From Actinomadura violacea (GTDB lineage Bacteria; Actinomycetota; Actinomycetes; Streptosporangiales; Streptosporangiaceae), in the NCBI RefSeq assembly GCF_017573465.1, contig NZ_JAGEPF010000029.1, forward strand, positions 80,655 through 144,654: a stretch of 64,000 nt of DNA, written 5' to 3'. The notes below the pieces were generated by a model. That model had not been told where the DNA came from and did not search any database. It saw only the letters and a list, made by a program, of their open reading frames with translations. The translations under genes and the position numbers were made by a program. Shown piece by piece: positions 23,286 to 31,426 of the stretch. Each line of letters opens with the position of its first letter. Positions within the stretch are counted from its first letter, which is position 1.

Positions 23286-24445
23286 ACGTCGGCATCGTCT
23301 GCCCCTACACCTGGAACGTGCCGGGCGGCGTCCAGCAGCACATCCGCGACCTCGCCGGGGCGCTGACCGCGCTCGGGCACCGGGTGTCGGTGATGACGCC
23401 CGCCGACGACGACGCCGACCTGCCGCCCTACGCGGTGTCCGCGGGGCGCGCCGTCCCCGTCCCCTACAACGGCTCGGTGGCGCGGCTGGCGTTCGGGTTC
23501 CTGTCCTCGGCGCGGGTGCGCCGCTGGATCAACGAGGGCGGGTTCGACGTCCTGCACGTGCACGAGCCGGCCGCGCCGTCGCTCGGCCTGCTGGCCTGCT
23601 GGGCGGCCGACGGCCCGATCGTCGGCACCTTCCACGCCTCCTACGAGCGGTCCCGCGCGCTGTCGGTGACCGCGCCGATCCTGCGCAGCGCGCTGGAGAA
23701 GATCAACGGCCGGATCGCGGTGTCCGAGGCGGCCCGCACCAGCCTGGTCGAGCACCTCGGCGGCGACGCGGTGCTGATCCCGAACGGGGTCGCGACCGAG
23801 CGGTACGCGATGGCCGCGCCGCTGCCGGGCTGGCCGGGGCGCGCCGGCGCGCCGCGCGGCGCGGGCGGGCCGGAGGCGCTCGGCTTCCTCGGCCGGATGG
23901 ACGAGCCGCGCAAGGGCCTGCCGGTGCTGCTGCGCGCGTTCGAGGTCCTCGGGCGCCGCCGCCCCGGGCTGCGGCTGCTGCTCGCCGGGCCCGGCGACGC
24001 CGACGACGTGGCCGCGCGCGTCTCCCCGGAGCTGCGCGACCGGGTGATCGTGCTCGGGATGGTCAGCGAGGAGGACAAGATCCGCGCCTACCACTCGGTG
24101 GACGCGTTCGTCGCGCCCAACCTCGGCGGCGAGAGCTTCGGCATCGTGCTCGCCGAGGCGATGTCGGCGGGCGCCCCGATCCTCGCCAGCGGCATCGAGG
24201 CGTTCGACCGGGTGCTGCTCGGCGGCCGCGCCGGAGTGCTGTTCCCGGTCGGCGACCACGAGGCCCTCGCCGCCGCGGCCGAGGCGCTGCTGGACGACCC
24301 GGCCCGGCGCAAGCAGCTGTCCGCGGAGGCCCGCGCGGCCGTCCGCGCCTACGACTGGTCGTCGGTGGCCCGCGACGTGCTGCGGGTCTACGAGACGGTC
24401 TCCTACGCGGGCGCGGGCGTCGTCGAGTCCGGCCCGGGCGCCTGA
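23282..24445 (+). CDS. pimA: Phosphatidylinositol alpha-mannosyltransferase (GT4)
   Basis: The product has 387 residues with two Rossmann-like domains of a GT-B fold. The N-terminal acceptor domain begins VNVGIVCPYTWNVPGGVQQHI, with the GGVQ loop of PimA. It continues with VLHVHEPAAPSL and TFHASYERS. The C-terminal GDP-mannose domain has FLGRMDEPRKGLPVLL and the EX7E motif in ESFGIVLAEAMSAG. PimA transfers the first mannose from GDP-mannose to phosphatidylinositol at the membrane. The start overlaps the upstream acyltransferase stop (GTGA). Gene order pgsA - acyltransferase - pimA matches mycobacteria and streptomycetes. Confidence 0.95.
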   Translation: MNVGIVCPYTWNVPGGVQQHIRDLAGALTALGHRVSVMTPADDDADLPPYAVSAGRAVPVPYNGSVARLAFGFLSSARVRRWINEGGFDVLHVHEPAAPSLGLLACWAADGPIVGTFHASYERSRALSVTAPILRSALEKINGRIAVSEAARTSLVEHLGGDAVLIPNGVATERYAMAAPLPGWPGRAGAPRGAGGPEALGFLGRMDEPRKGLPVLLRAFEVLGRRRPGLRLLLAGPGDADDVAARVSPELRDRVIVLGMVSEEDKIRAYHSVDAFVAPNLGGESFGIVLAEAMSAGAPILASGIEAFDRVLLGGRAGVLFPVGDHEALAAAAEALLDDPARRKQLSAEARAAVRAYDWSSVARDVLRVYETVSYAGAGVVESGPGA

Positions 24446-24456
24446 GGAACGGCCCG

Positions 24457-24996
24457 ATGCTCTACGACTGGATCATCGACGTGCTGTTCTGGGTCGCCGT
24501 CGTGTTCCTCGTCGGGGTGTACGTGTCGTGGCGCGCCACCCGGCTGGACCGGCTGCACGTCCGCGTCGAGACCGCCCGCGCCGCGCTGGACGCCGCGCTG
24601 GTCAGGCGGGCCGCCGCCGCGCTGGAGCTGGCCGCGTCCCGGCTGCTGGACCCGGCGGCGAGCCTGGTGCTGGCCACCGCGGCGCACGAGGCGCGGACCG
24701 CGGACGCCGACGACCGCGAGTTCGCCGAGAGCGATCTGTCCCGCGCGCTGCGGGCCGTCGCCGACCAGCCGGACTTCGCCGGCACGGTCGCGGGGGAGGG
24801 GAGCGGCGGCACCGACGTGCTGGAGGAGCTGTCGTCGTCGGCGGTGAAGGTCGCCTACGCCCGCCGCTTCTACAACGACGCCGTGGCGCAGGCGCGGGCC
24901 GCGCGCCGCAAGCCGCTGATCCGCGTCCTGCCGCTGGCGGGCCGCGCGGCGCTGCCGGACTTCTTCGAGATCGACGACGACCCGCCCGGCATCTGA
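24457..24996 (+). CDS. LemA-like single-pass membrane protein
   Basis: The product has 179 residues. A hydrophobic segment at about 5-25 (WIIDVLFWVAVVFLVGVYVSW) is followed by a helical soluble domain: RLDRLHVRVETARAALDAALVRRAAAALELA, then VKVAYARRFYNDAVAQARA, which resembles the RFYND motif near the end of the LemA fold, and FFEIDDD at the C-terminus. LemA proteins have no established enzymatic role. It follows pimA by 11 bases and is likely co-transcribed, a position also seen in related actinobacteria by my recollection. Confidence 0.7.
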   Translation: MLYDWIIDVLFWVAVVFLVGVYVSWRATRLDRLHVRVETARAALDAALVRRAAAALELAASRLLDPAASLVLATAAHEARTADADDREFAESDLSRALRAVADQPDFAGTVAGEGSGGTDVLEELSSSAVKVAYARRFYNDAVAQARAARRKPLIRVLPLAGRAALPDFFEIDDDPPGI

Positions 24997-25115
24997 CCTC
25001 CCGGCGCCCGCGCCGCCCTGGTGATCGCCGCGGGCGGGCCGCCGCGTACAGCGGACCGGGCGAACGCACCATTTCGGTTCGCTACCCTCGGGCAGATCGC
25101 CGCAAAGGGAGGGTT

Positions 25116-26147
25116 ATGCGACACGCGTGGCACAGGACGGCACGGGGACGGGCGGCCGCGGGACTCGGCGTCGCCGTGCTCGGCGCGGCCCTCGCGGCCT
25201 GCTCGGACTCGCACGGATCGAGCGGTGCCGCACCGCCGAGCGCCCACGGCGGCGCGGAGTCCGGGAGCCCGGCCCCGACGACGCACCCCTTCACCGGCGG
25301 CACCGCGGGGCTGACGAACCCCGTCCTCGCCGTGAAGATCGAGAACACCGAGCCCGCGCTGCCGCAGGCCGGGGTGTCGGCCGCCGACATCGTCTACGTC
25401 GAGCAGGTCGAGGGCGGCGAGACCCGGCTGATGGCGGTGTACTCGTCCAAGCTGCCGAAGCGCGTCGGACCCGTCCGCAGCGCCCGCATCTCCGACCTGC
25501 ACATCCTCCCGCAGTTCGGGCATCCCGCCTTCGCGTTCTCCGGCGTGCAGAGCAAGATGAAGAAGTACATCCGCAAGGCACCGGTGTACGACATCTCACA
25601 GGAGAACGCCGGTTCCGCCTACTCCCGCTCCAGCGCGAAGCGGATCCCCTACAACCTCTACGGCGACCCGAAGGCCCTGCTCAAGCAGGCACCCAAGGCA
25701 TCCGCGCCCCACGACGTCGGATTCCGCTTCGGACCGGCGCCCGAAGGCGGCAAGCCGACCGGTTCGTTCACCGCGAAATGGCCCGCGGCGACCATGGGCT
25801 TCACGTGGTCGGCCAAGCAGAAGCGCTGGCTCGCCAGCTGGGGCGGGAAGCCCGACGTCGCGGCCGAAGGCGGACGCCTCGGCGGGGCCACGGTCGTCGT
25901 CCAGTACGCCAAGACGACCCGCTCCAAGTTCCACGACTTCCTCGGCAGCTACACCCCGCTCATCCAGACGACGGGCACCGGCCGCGCCACCGTGCTGCGC
26001 GACGGCAAGGCCTATGACGCCAAGTGGTCGCGCCCCTCGGAGACCTCCGGGACGACCTACACGACCGCCGACGGCAAGCCGATGACGTTCGCCAAGGGGC
26101 AGGTGTGGGTGGTGCTGCTGAACGACGGCAAGCCCCACATTCCATAG
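25116..26147 (+). CDS. DUF3048 (YerB-like) lipoprotein
   Basis: The product has 343 residues. A lipoprotein signal peptide ends in the lipobox LAAC with Cys29, followed by a Ser/Gly/Pro-rich linker. The DUF3048 domain has LAVKIENTEPALPQAGVSAADIVYVEQVEGGETRLMAV (given in part), the RVGPVRSARISDLHI segment and ISQENAGSAYSRSS. A C-terminal domain ends MTFAKGQVWVVLLNDGK. Bacterial YerB-type proteins are extracytoplasmic and of unknown biochemical function. The ATG at 25116 follows gggaggg. It is a stand-alone unit before pdxS. Confidence 0.9.
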   Translation: MRHAWHRTARGRAAAGLGVAVLGAALAACSDSHGSSGAAPPSAHGGAESGSPAPTTHPFTGGTAGLTNPVLAVKIENTEPALPQAGVSAADIVYVEQVEGGETRLMAVYSSKLPKRVGPVRSARISDLHILPQFGHPAFAFSGVQSKMKKYIRKAPVYDISQENAGSAYSRSSAKRIPYNLYGDPKALLKQAPKASAPHDVGFRFGPAPEGGKPTGSFTAKWPAATMGFTWSAKQKRWLASWGGKPDVAAEGGRLGGATVVVQYAKTTRSKFHDFLGSYTPLIQTTGTGRATVLRDGKAYDAKWSRPSETSGTTYTTADGKPMTFAKGQVWVVLLNDGKPHIP

Positions 26148-26168
26148 CGCCGCGGGCGGCCGGTCAAC

Positions 26169-26190
26169 GGCCAATTTCCGGCCATTGGCC
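26169..26190. promoter_or_regulatory. Inverted repeat upstream of pdxS
   Basis: Arms ggccaat (26169-26175) and attggcc (26184-26190) are separated by eight bases in the gap before pdxS. It could be the end structure of the lipoprotein transcript or an operator. A caatat hexamer at 26227-26232 is a possible -10 box for pdxS. Confidence 0.35.
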
Positions 26191-26273
26191 TGGCCTGCAG
26201 GGGCGTCGAAACAGCCCGCGAGCAGGCAATATCATGGAAGGCGACCTGTCGTCCGCGCACGTGAGGAATGCCC

Positions 26274-27188
26274 GTGTCCACTTTGAATTCCGCCCCGGAG
26301 AACGCGCCCGAGACCGGCACCGCCCGCGTCAAGCGCGGCATGGCGGAGATGCTCAAGGGCGGCGTGATCATGGACGTCGTCACCCCCGAGCAGGCGAAGA
26401 TCGCCGAGGACGCCGGCGCCGTCGCCGTGATGGCGCTCGAGCGGGTCCCCGCCGACATCCGCACCGAGGGCGGCATCTCCCGGATGAGCGACCCCGACAT
26501 GATCGATGGGATCATCGGCGCCGTGTCAATCCCGGTGATGGCCAAGGCCCGCATCGGCCACTTCGTCGAGGCGCAGGTGCTGCAGGCCCTCGGCGTCGAC
26601 TACGTCGACGAGTCCGAGGTGCTCACCCCCGCCGACTACGAGAACCACATCGACAAGTGGGCGTTCACCGTCCCGTTCGTGTGCGGCGCCACCAACCTCG
26701 GCGAGGCGCTGCGCCGCATCACCGAGGGCGCGGCGATGATCCGCTCCAAGGGCGAGGCCGGCACCGGCGACGTCTCCAACGCGACCACGCACATGCGGCA
26801 GATCCGGCAGGAGATCCGCCGGCTGCAGAACCTGGCGGAGGACGAGCTGTACGTCGCCGCCAAGGAGCTGCAGGCGCCGTACGAGCTGGTCAAGGAGGTC
26901 GCGCAGGCCGGAAAGCTGCCCGTCGTGCTGTTCACCGCCGGCGGCATCGCCACCCCGGCCGACGCCGCGATGATGATGCAGCTCGGCGCCGAGGGCGTGT
27001 TCGTCGGCTCCGGGATCTTCAAGTCCGGCAACCCGGCGCAGCGCGCCGAGGCGATCGTGAAGGCCACCACCTTCCACGACGACCCCGGCGTGATCGCCAA
27101 GGTGTCCCGCGGCCTCGGCGACGCCATGGTCGGCATCAACGTCGCCTCCCTCGGCGAGGACCAGAAGTTCGCCCACCGCGGCTGGTGA
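26274..27188 (+). CDS. pdxS: Pyridoxal 5'-phosphate synthase, synthase subunit
   Basis: The product has 304 residues from the GTG at 26274, chosen because gagga is six bases away; the ATG at 26268 would leave only one base of spacing. PdxS is a TIM barrel that joins ribose 5-phosphate, glyceraldehyde 3-phosphate and ammonia to form PLP. Visible hallmarks are KRGMAEMLKGGVIMDVV, DIRTEGGISRMSDP, the Schiff-base Lys91 in VMAKARIGH, the GEAGTGDVSNA phosphate loop and TAGGIATPADAAMMMQLGA. The glutaminase partner pdxT is 0.9 kb downstream, separated by an unrelated gene. Confidence 0.96.
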   Translation: MSTLNSAPENAPETGTARVKRGMAEMLKGGVIMDVVTPEQAKIAEDAGAVAVMALERVPADIRTEGGISRMSDPDMIDGIIGAVSIPVMAKARIGHFVEAQVLQALGVDYVDESEVLTPADYENHIDKWAFTVPFVCGATNLGEALRRITEGAAMIRSKGEAGTGDVSNATTHMRQIRQEIRRLQNLAEDELYVAAKELQAPYELVKEVAQAGKLPVVLFTAGGIATPADAAMMMQLGAEGVFVGSGIFKSGNPAQRAEAIVKATTFHDDPGVIAKVSRGLGDAMVGINVASLGEDQKFAHRGW

Positions 27189-27221
27189 CGCGCCCGGCGC
27201 GGGCCTGACCGCGGCGCCCGG

Positions 27222-27245
27222 CCGCCCGGTCCGATGACCGGGCGG
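27222..27245 (+). terminator. Hairpin terminator after pdxS
   Basis: Arms ccgcccggt (27222-27230) and accgggcgg (27237-27245) flank ccgatg, 34 bases after the pdxS stop. There is no T-run. Confidence 0.55.
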
Positions 27246-27383
27246 TCAGGCCGGGTGCCCCTCCCCGCCGGGGCGCCGGAGGGATTACGCTGGCGGCGCG
27301 GCCGGTGAGGGGCCGGGTCGCCGGGGCGGGCCCCCCGGAGCCCGCACGCCCCTGCGCGGTGCCCGGCCGCGGGAGGGGAGAGC

Positions 27384-27998
27384 ATGGCTTGGTCCGTCGC
27401 GCTGGCGTGCGCGAGCGCGGGTGAACCCACCGAGGTGTTCCGGCCGGGCCTCGTGCCCGACCCGGACGCGGCCGCGCGGATCGCGCGCGGCCTCTACCCG
27501 GCGGCCACCCTCACCGAGACCGGCGACACGGTCCTGGACTTCGCGCTCTGGCCGTACGAGGACGAGCTGTTCGTCGGCGCGTTCGAGCGGGCGCTGCTGC
27601 TGTGCGACCGGCGGCTGTTCTGCCTCGACGACGACGCCCGCCGGATCGCCGACACCGCGGCCGCCGCGCTGCCGGGCGCGTCCTGCGGCGTGCTGGTCCT
27701 GCACACGGTCATCCGCGGCTGCTGGTTCCGCTGGTACGACGCCGGCGAGCTGCGCCGCGACGTGTTCGTCACCGCCGAGGACGGCGTCGTCGTCGACCAG
27801 GGCGAGCGCCTCCCCGCGGAGGAGCCGTTCTGGCGGGCCGTCGACGCGGGCGCCCCCGACGTCCCGCTGCCGTTCGACCACGAGGAGTTCGGGCTCGCGC
27901 TCGCCGCGGCCCACATGTTCGGCCGCGGCATCGCCGACCGCGGCAAGGACGGCTTCCTGCCGCTGGAGCTCCCGCTCCGCCGCTTCAAGCACGCGTAA
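27384..27998 (+). CDS. Conserved actinobacterial protein of unknown function (possibly DUF6928-like)
   Basis: The product has 204 residues, soluble and acidic, from an ATG with a very good ribosome site (gggagggga). Sequence features are MAWSVALACASAG at the start, GDTVLDFALWPYEDELFVGAFERALLLCDRRL in the middle, and FGLALAAAHMFGRGIADRGKDG near the C-terminus. No catalytic motif or membrane segment was seen. The general layout reminds me of the DUF6928 family, but I cannot verify this. It separates pdxS from pdxT and has its own upstream terminator-like hairpin. Confidence 0.7.
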   Translation: MAWSVALACASAGEPTEVFRPGLVPDPDAAARIARGLYPAATLTETGDTVLDFALWPYEDELFVGAFERALLLCDRRLFCLDDDARRIADTAAAALPGASCGVLVLHTVIRGCWFRWYDAGELRRDVFVTAEDGVVVDQGERLPAEEPFWRAVDAGAPDVPLPFDHEEFGLALAAAHMFGRGIADRGKDGFLPLELPLRRFKHA

Positions 27999-28114
27999 GG
28001 GGCACCGGGCCGCGGCGGGGCGCCGGAAGATCCACCACGTCCCGCCGCGTTATGAGTACGTCCAGGTTTCTCCGCCATGTCCGCGTCCGCGCGACCCCCG
28101 AGAGGTTCACCCAC

Positions 28115-28738
28115 GTGACTGCTGCAGTGCCGACCATCGGAGTCCTCGCCCTCCAGGGCGACGTGCGCGAGCACGCTCGCGCCCTCGAACTGGCCGGCGC
28201 GCGCACACTGAAGGTGCGGCGCGCCGAGGAGCTCGACCAGGTCGACGGGCTCGTCCTGCCGGGCGGGGAGTCCACCACCATGTGGCGGCTCGCGCGCGCG
28301 TTCGAGCTGCTGGAGCCGCTGCGCAAGCGGATCGAGGCGGGCCTGCCCGCCTACGGCTCCTGCGCCGGCATGATCATGCTGGCGGACCGGATCCGGGACG
28401 GCGCGGCGGGCCAGGAGACCATCGGCGGGATCGACATGACCGTGCGGCGCAACGCGTTCGGGCGGCAGGTCGACTCCTTCGAGTCCGCCGTCCCGCTGAC
28501 CGGTATGGGAGACACGCCGTACCACGCCGTTTTCATCCGCGCGCCCTGGGTGGAGTCGGTCGGCGACGCCGTCGAGGTCCTCGGACGCGCCGAGAGCGGC
28601 CCGAACGCCGGTAGGATCGTCGCCGTCCGCCAGGGTCGTCTCATGGCGACCTCCTTCCACCCGGAGCTGACGGGCGACTTCCGCGTGCACCACTACTTCG
28701 CCGATCTGGTGCGCCGGGCGATGCGCAAGGAGGATTGA
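28115..28738 (+). CDS. pdxT: Pyridoxal 5'-phosphate synthase, glutaminase subunit
   Basis: The product has 207 residues from the GTG at 28115 (TIGVLALQGDVREHARAL follows after a few residues); an in-frame ATG at 28053 would add 20 basic residues not expected in the family. PdxT hydrolyses glutamine and channels ammonia to PdxS. The class I amidotransferase triad is Cys83 (YGSCAGMIML), His182 and Glu184 (SFHPELTGD); the oxyanion loop GGESTTMW is present. The stop is four bases before the yebC start, so the two are co-transcribed. Confidence 0.95.
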   Translation: MTAAVPTIGVLALQGDVREHARALELAGARTLKVRRAEELDQVDGLVLPGGESTTMWRLARAFELLEPLRKRIEAGLPAYGSCAGMIMLADRIRDGAAGQETIGGIDMTVRRNAFGRQVDSFESAVPLTGMGDTPYHAVFIRAPWVESVGDAVEVLGRAESGPNAGRIVAVRQGRLMATSFHPELTGDFRVHHYFADLVRRAMRKED

Positions 28739-28742
28739 CTGA

Positions 28743-29498
28743 ATGTCCGGCCATTCCAAATGGGCGACCACCAAGCACAAGAAGGCGGCCCTCGACGCCA
28801 AGCGGGGCAAGCTCTTCGCCAAGCTGATCAAGAACATCGAGGTGGCGGCCCGCACCGGCGGCGGCGACCCCGACGCCAACCCGACGCTCTACGACGCCAT
28901 CTACAAGGCGAAGAAGAACTCCGTCCCCAACGACAACATCGAGCGCGCGCGCAAGCGCGGCGCCGGTGAGGAGGCCGGGGGCGCCGACTGGCAGAACATC
29001 ACCTACGAGGGCTACGCCCCGGGCGGTGTCGCCGTGCTGATCGAGTGCCTGACCGACAACCGCAACCGCGCGGCCTCCGAGGTCCGGGTGGCCCTCACCC
29101 GCAACGGCGGCTCCCTCGCCGACCCCGGCTCGGTGTCCTACATGTTCACCCGCAAGGGCGTCGTGATCGTCCCCAAGGCGGGCACCAGCGAGGACGACGT
29201 CATGATGGCCGTCCTCGACGCGGGCGCCGAGGAGGTCAACGAACTCGACGAGGAGAACTTCGAGGTCGTGAGCGAGGCCGGCGACCTCGTCGCGGTCCGC
29301 ACCGCGCTGGTCGAGGCCGGCATCGACTACGAGTCGGCCGAGAGCAAGTTCCTGCCGAGCGTGACCGTCCCGCTGGACGAGGACAACGCCAAGAAGGTCT
29401 TCCGCCTGCTGGACGCCCTCGAGGACTCCGACGACGTCCAGGACGTCTACGCCAACTTCGACGTCACCGACGAGGTCATGGAGAAGATCGACGCCTGA
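28743..29498 (+). CDS. yebC: YebC/PmpR-family protein
   Basis: The product has 251 residues. Family hallmarks are MSGHSKWATTKHKKAALDAKRGK (given in part), DNIERARKRG, the central YEGYAPGGVAVLIECLTDNRNRA, and a C-terminal PSVTVPLDEDNAKKVFRLLDALEDSDDVQDVY segment. Such proteins have been described as transcriptional regulators and, more recently, as translation factors relieving stalling at proline runs. Position after pdxT and upstream of ruvCAB is conserved in actinobacteria, but here an acetyltransferase gene lies before ruvC. Confidence 0.95.
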   Translation: MSGHSKWATTKHKKAALDAKRGKLFAKLIKNIEVAARTGGGDPDANPTLYDAIYKAKKNSVPNDNIERARKRGAGEEAGGADWQNITYEGYAPGGVAVLIECLTDNRNRAASEVRVALTRNGGSLADPGSVSYMFTRKGVVIVPKAGTSEDDVMMAVLDAGAEEVNELDEENFEVVSEAGDLVAVRTALVEAGIDYESAESKFLPSVTVPLDEDNAKKVFRLLDALEDSDDVQDVYANFDVTDEVMEKIDA

Positions 29499-29516
29499 GC
29501 CGCGCCGCATGCCGTG

Positions 29517-29553
29517 AACGCCGCCGTAGCCCGTGAGGGCGCGGCGGCGTTCG
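29517..29553 (+). terminator. Hairpin terminator after yebC
   Basis: Perfect 11-base arms gaacgccgccg (29517-29527) and cggcggcgttc (29543-29553) begin 18 bases after the yebC stop. It separates the pdxT-yebC unit from the following acetyltransferase gene. Confidence 0.6.
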
Positions 29554-29593
29554 GCTTCCCGGGCCGCCGCCGCGATGGTCTACGGTCGGGATC

Positions 29594-30745
29594 ATGGAGA
29601 TCCGCCCCCTCGGCCCCGGCGACCTGGCCGAAACCCGCGACATCCGCGCCCGCGCCTTCGGCCCGATGACGGACGCCCGGTGGGAGGCGTCGCTGCGCTA
29701 CTCGGCCCCGATGCTGGAGGCCGGGCGGTGGTTCGGCGGCTTCGACGGCGACCGGATCGTGGCGACCGGCCGCATCCACGACATGACCCAGTGGTGGCAC
29801 GGCCGGGCGGTCTCCATGGGCGGCATCGGCGGCATCACGGTCGCGCCGGAGGAGCGCGGCCGCGGGCTCGGGCGCCGGCTGATGACCGGGATCCTCGAGC
29901 GCTGCGCCGGCTTCGGGCACGCCGTCTCGATGCTGTACCCGGCGACGACGCGGATCTACCGGTCGCTCGGCTGGGAGCACGCCGGCGCCCAGCACAAGAT
30001 CGAGATCTCCGCGGAGGCGCTGCGCGGGATCGCCGCCGAGCGGGTGCCGGTGCGCCGGGCCGGGCCCGAGGACGCGGCGGAGGTCGCGGCGGTCATCGGC
30101 CGCGTCCACGCGTCCGCCGGCGACTGCGGGCCGGTCGGCTGGCACCCGTCCATGTGGCCGGTCCTCCTCGGCGATCCCGACTCGTACTGCTACCTGGCCG
30201 AGGACGGGTTCCTCGCCTACCGCTGGGCGGAGGGGAACACGGCGCTGGTGGTCGACCGGGCCGTGGCGGCCTCCGAGCGGACGCTGCGCGCGCTCTGGGC
30301 GATCGTGGGCTCCGGCTCGTCGACGGCCCCCACGGTCAGCGCCTGCGTCTCGCCCCTGGACCCGGTCCTGTGGCTGCCCGGCGAGCGTGAGAAGGAGACC
30401 GTCCGGCGCAGCCAGTGGATGCTGCGGGTGGTGGACGCGCCCGCCGCGATCGAGGCGCGCGGCTATCCGGAGGGTGTCGCCGTTTCGGTCCCGCTGGAGA
30501 TCGACGACCCGCAGCGGCCGGAGAACACCGGCCACTGGCGCCTGGAGGTCAAGGACGGCGAGGGGCGACTGGAGCGCTCCCGCGAGGACGCCGCGGCGGT
30601 GCGCCTCGGCGCCCGGGGCCTGTCCGCCCTCTACGCGGGTGTTCCGGTCGCGACCCTGCGCCGCGTCGGCCTGCTCGGCGGCGGGGACGCGAGGGCGCTC
30701 TCCACCGCGTTCGCGGCCACGCCGTTCTCCCTCGACTACTTCTAG
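29594..30745 (+). CDS. Eis-like GNAT N-acetyltransferase
   Basis: The product has 383 residues with the three-part layout of Eis proteins. The N-terminal GNAT domain has IGGITVAPEERGRGLGRRLM, the acetyl-CoA loop. A second, GNAT-like middle domain contains YRWAEGNTALVVDR and LWLPGEREKETVRRSQW. The C-terminal sterol-carrier-like domain begins about at GYPEGVAVSVPLEIDDP and ends in a terminal Phe (SLDYF), whose carboxylate is catalytic in mycobacterial Eis. Eis enzymes acetylate multiple amines, including aminoglycosides; the substrate here is unknown. The gene is an insertion between yebC and ruvC relative to the usual order. Confidence 0.9.
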   Translation: MEIRPLGPGDLAETRDIRARAFGPMTDARWEASLRYSAPMLEAGRWFGGFDGDRIVATGRIHDMTQWWHGRAVSMGGIGGITVAPEERGRGLGRRLMTGILERCAGFGHAVSMLYPATTRIYRSLGWEHAGAQHKIEISAEALRGIAAERVPVRRAGPEDAAEVAAVIGRVHASAGDCGPVGWHPSMWPVLLGDPDSYCYLAEDGFLAYRWAEGNTALVVDRAVAASERTLRALWAIVGSGSSTAPTVSACVSPLDPVLWLPGEREKETVRRSQWMLRVVDAPAAIEARGYPEGVAVSVPLEIDDPQRPENTGHWRLEVKDGEGRLERSREDAAAVRLGARGLSALYAGVPVATLRRVGLLGGGDARALSTAFAATPFSLDYF

Positions 30746-30771
30746 CGGGACACGCCCGCCGCGGGCCGACG

Positions 30772-30794
30772 ATGTCATGCTGACTTGGTAGCGT
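30772..30794 (+). promoter_or_regulatory. RecA-independent DNA-damage (PafBC-type) promoter of ruvCAB
   Basis: atgtcatgc (30772-30780), eight bases, then tagcgt (30789-30794) match the mycobacterial RecA-NDp consensus tTGTCRgtg-N8-TAnnnT in the core -35 TGTCA, the exact eight-base spacing and the TAnnnT -10 box. It lies 32 bases upstream of the chosen ruvC start, and ruvC is a DNA-repair gene. Three bases of the nine-base -35 element differ from consensus. Confidence 0.65.
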
Positions 30795-30807
30795 GTTCGG
30801 CCGAACA
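30794..30807. promoter_or_regulatory. Perfect 14-base palindrome at the ruvC transcription start region
   Basis: tgttcggccgaaca is its own reverse complement and begins at the last base of the -10 box. It has the form GTTC-N4-GAAC, the reverse polarity of the LexA half-sites (GAAC-N4-GTTC), so it is not a standard SOS box. It may form a short stem or bind another factor. Confidence 0.45.
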
Positions 30808-30826
30808 GATGATCGAAGGAGCGGCC

Positions 30827-31426
30827 GTGCGGGTGATGGGGGTGGACCCCGGGCTCACCCGGTGCGGGGTGGGCGTCGTCGAGGGCGCGCCCGGCAAGCG
30901 GCTGCACCTGGTGCACGTGACGGTGGTGCGGACCGCCCCCGACGAGGACCACGCGCTGCGGCTCCTCGGCGTCGAGCAGGGCATCGAGGCGCTGATGGAC
31001 CAGCTGCGCCCCGACGCGGTCGCGGTCGAGCGGGTGTTCTCCCAGCACAACGTCCGCACCGTGATGGGCACCGCGCAGGCCGCCGGCATCGCGATGCTGG
31101 CCGCCGCCCGCCGCGGCCTGCCGGTCGCGCTGCACACCCCGAGCGAGGCCAAGGCCGCCGTCACCGGCAACGGCCGCGCCGACAAGGCGCAGGTGACCAG
31201 GATGGTGACCCGCCTGCTGAACCTCGACGCGGCGCCGAGGCCGGCGGACGCGGCCGACGCGCTCGCCCTCGCGATCTGCCATGTGTGGCGCGGCGGCGCG
31301 CAGCAGCGCCTCGCGCGGGCGCAGGTGTCGCGGATCGAGGAGGCGGCGCGGGCCGAGCGCGAGCGGCTGGCCGCCCGGACCACCACCGCCCCCGGGGGCG
31401 GGAGCAGAGGAGGAACTGTCCAGTGA
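30827..31426 (+). CDS. ruvC: Crossover junction endodeoxyribonuclease RuvC
   Basis: The product has 199 residues from the GTG at 30827 (gaaggag five bases upstream), giving the family-typical start VRVMGVDPGLTRCG. RuvC is the Holliday-junction resolvase. Catalytic acids are visible as Asp7 (GVDPG), the Glu of VAVERVFSQ and the Asp pair in RPADAADALALAICH. A basic, Gly-rich C-terminal tail follows. The stop overlaps the ruvA GTG (GTGA). A damage-type promoter match is directly upstream. Confidence 0.96.
   Translation: MRVMGVDPGLTRCGVGVVEGAPGKRLHLVHVTVVRTAPDEDHALRLLGVEQGIEALMDQLRPDAVAVERVFSQHNVRTVMGTAQAAGIAMLAAARRGLPVALHTPSEAKAAVTGNGRADKAQVTRMVTRLLNLDAAPRPADAADALALAICHVWRGGAQQRLARAQVSRIEEAARAERERLAARTTTAPGGGSRGGTVQ

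Noticed and set aside
30794..30807. LexA/SOS box upstream of ruvC
   Set aside because: The half-sites are in the opposite orientation (GTTC-N4-GAAC) from the actinobacterial and Bacillus SOS consensus (GAAC-N4-GTTC).
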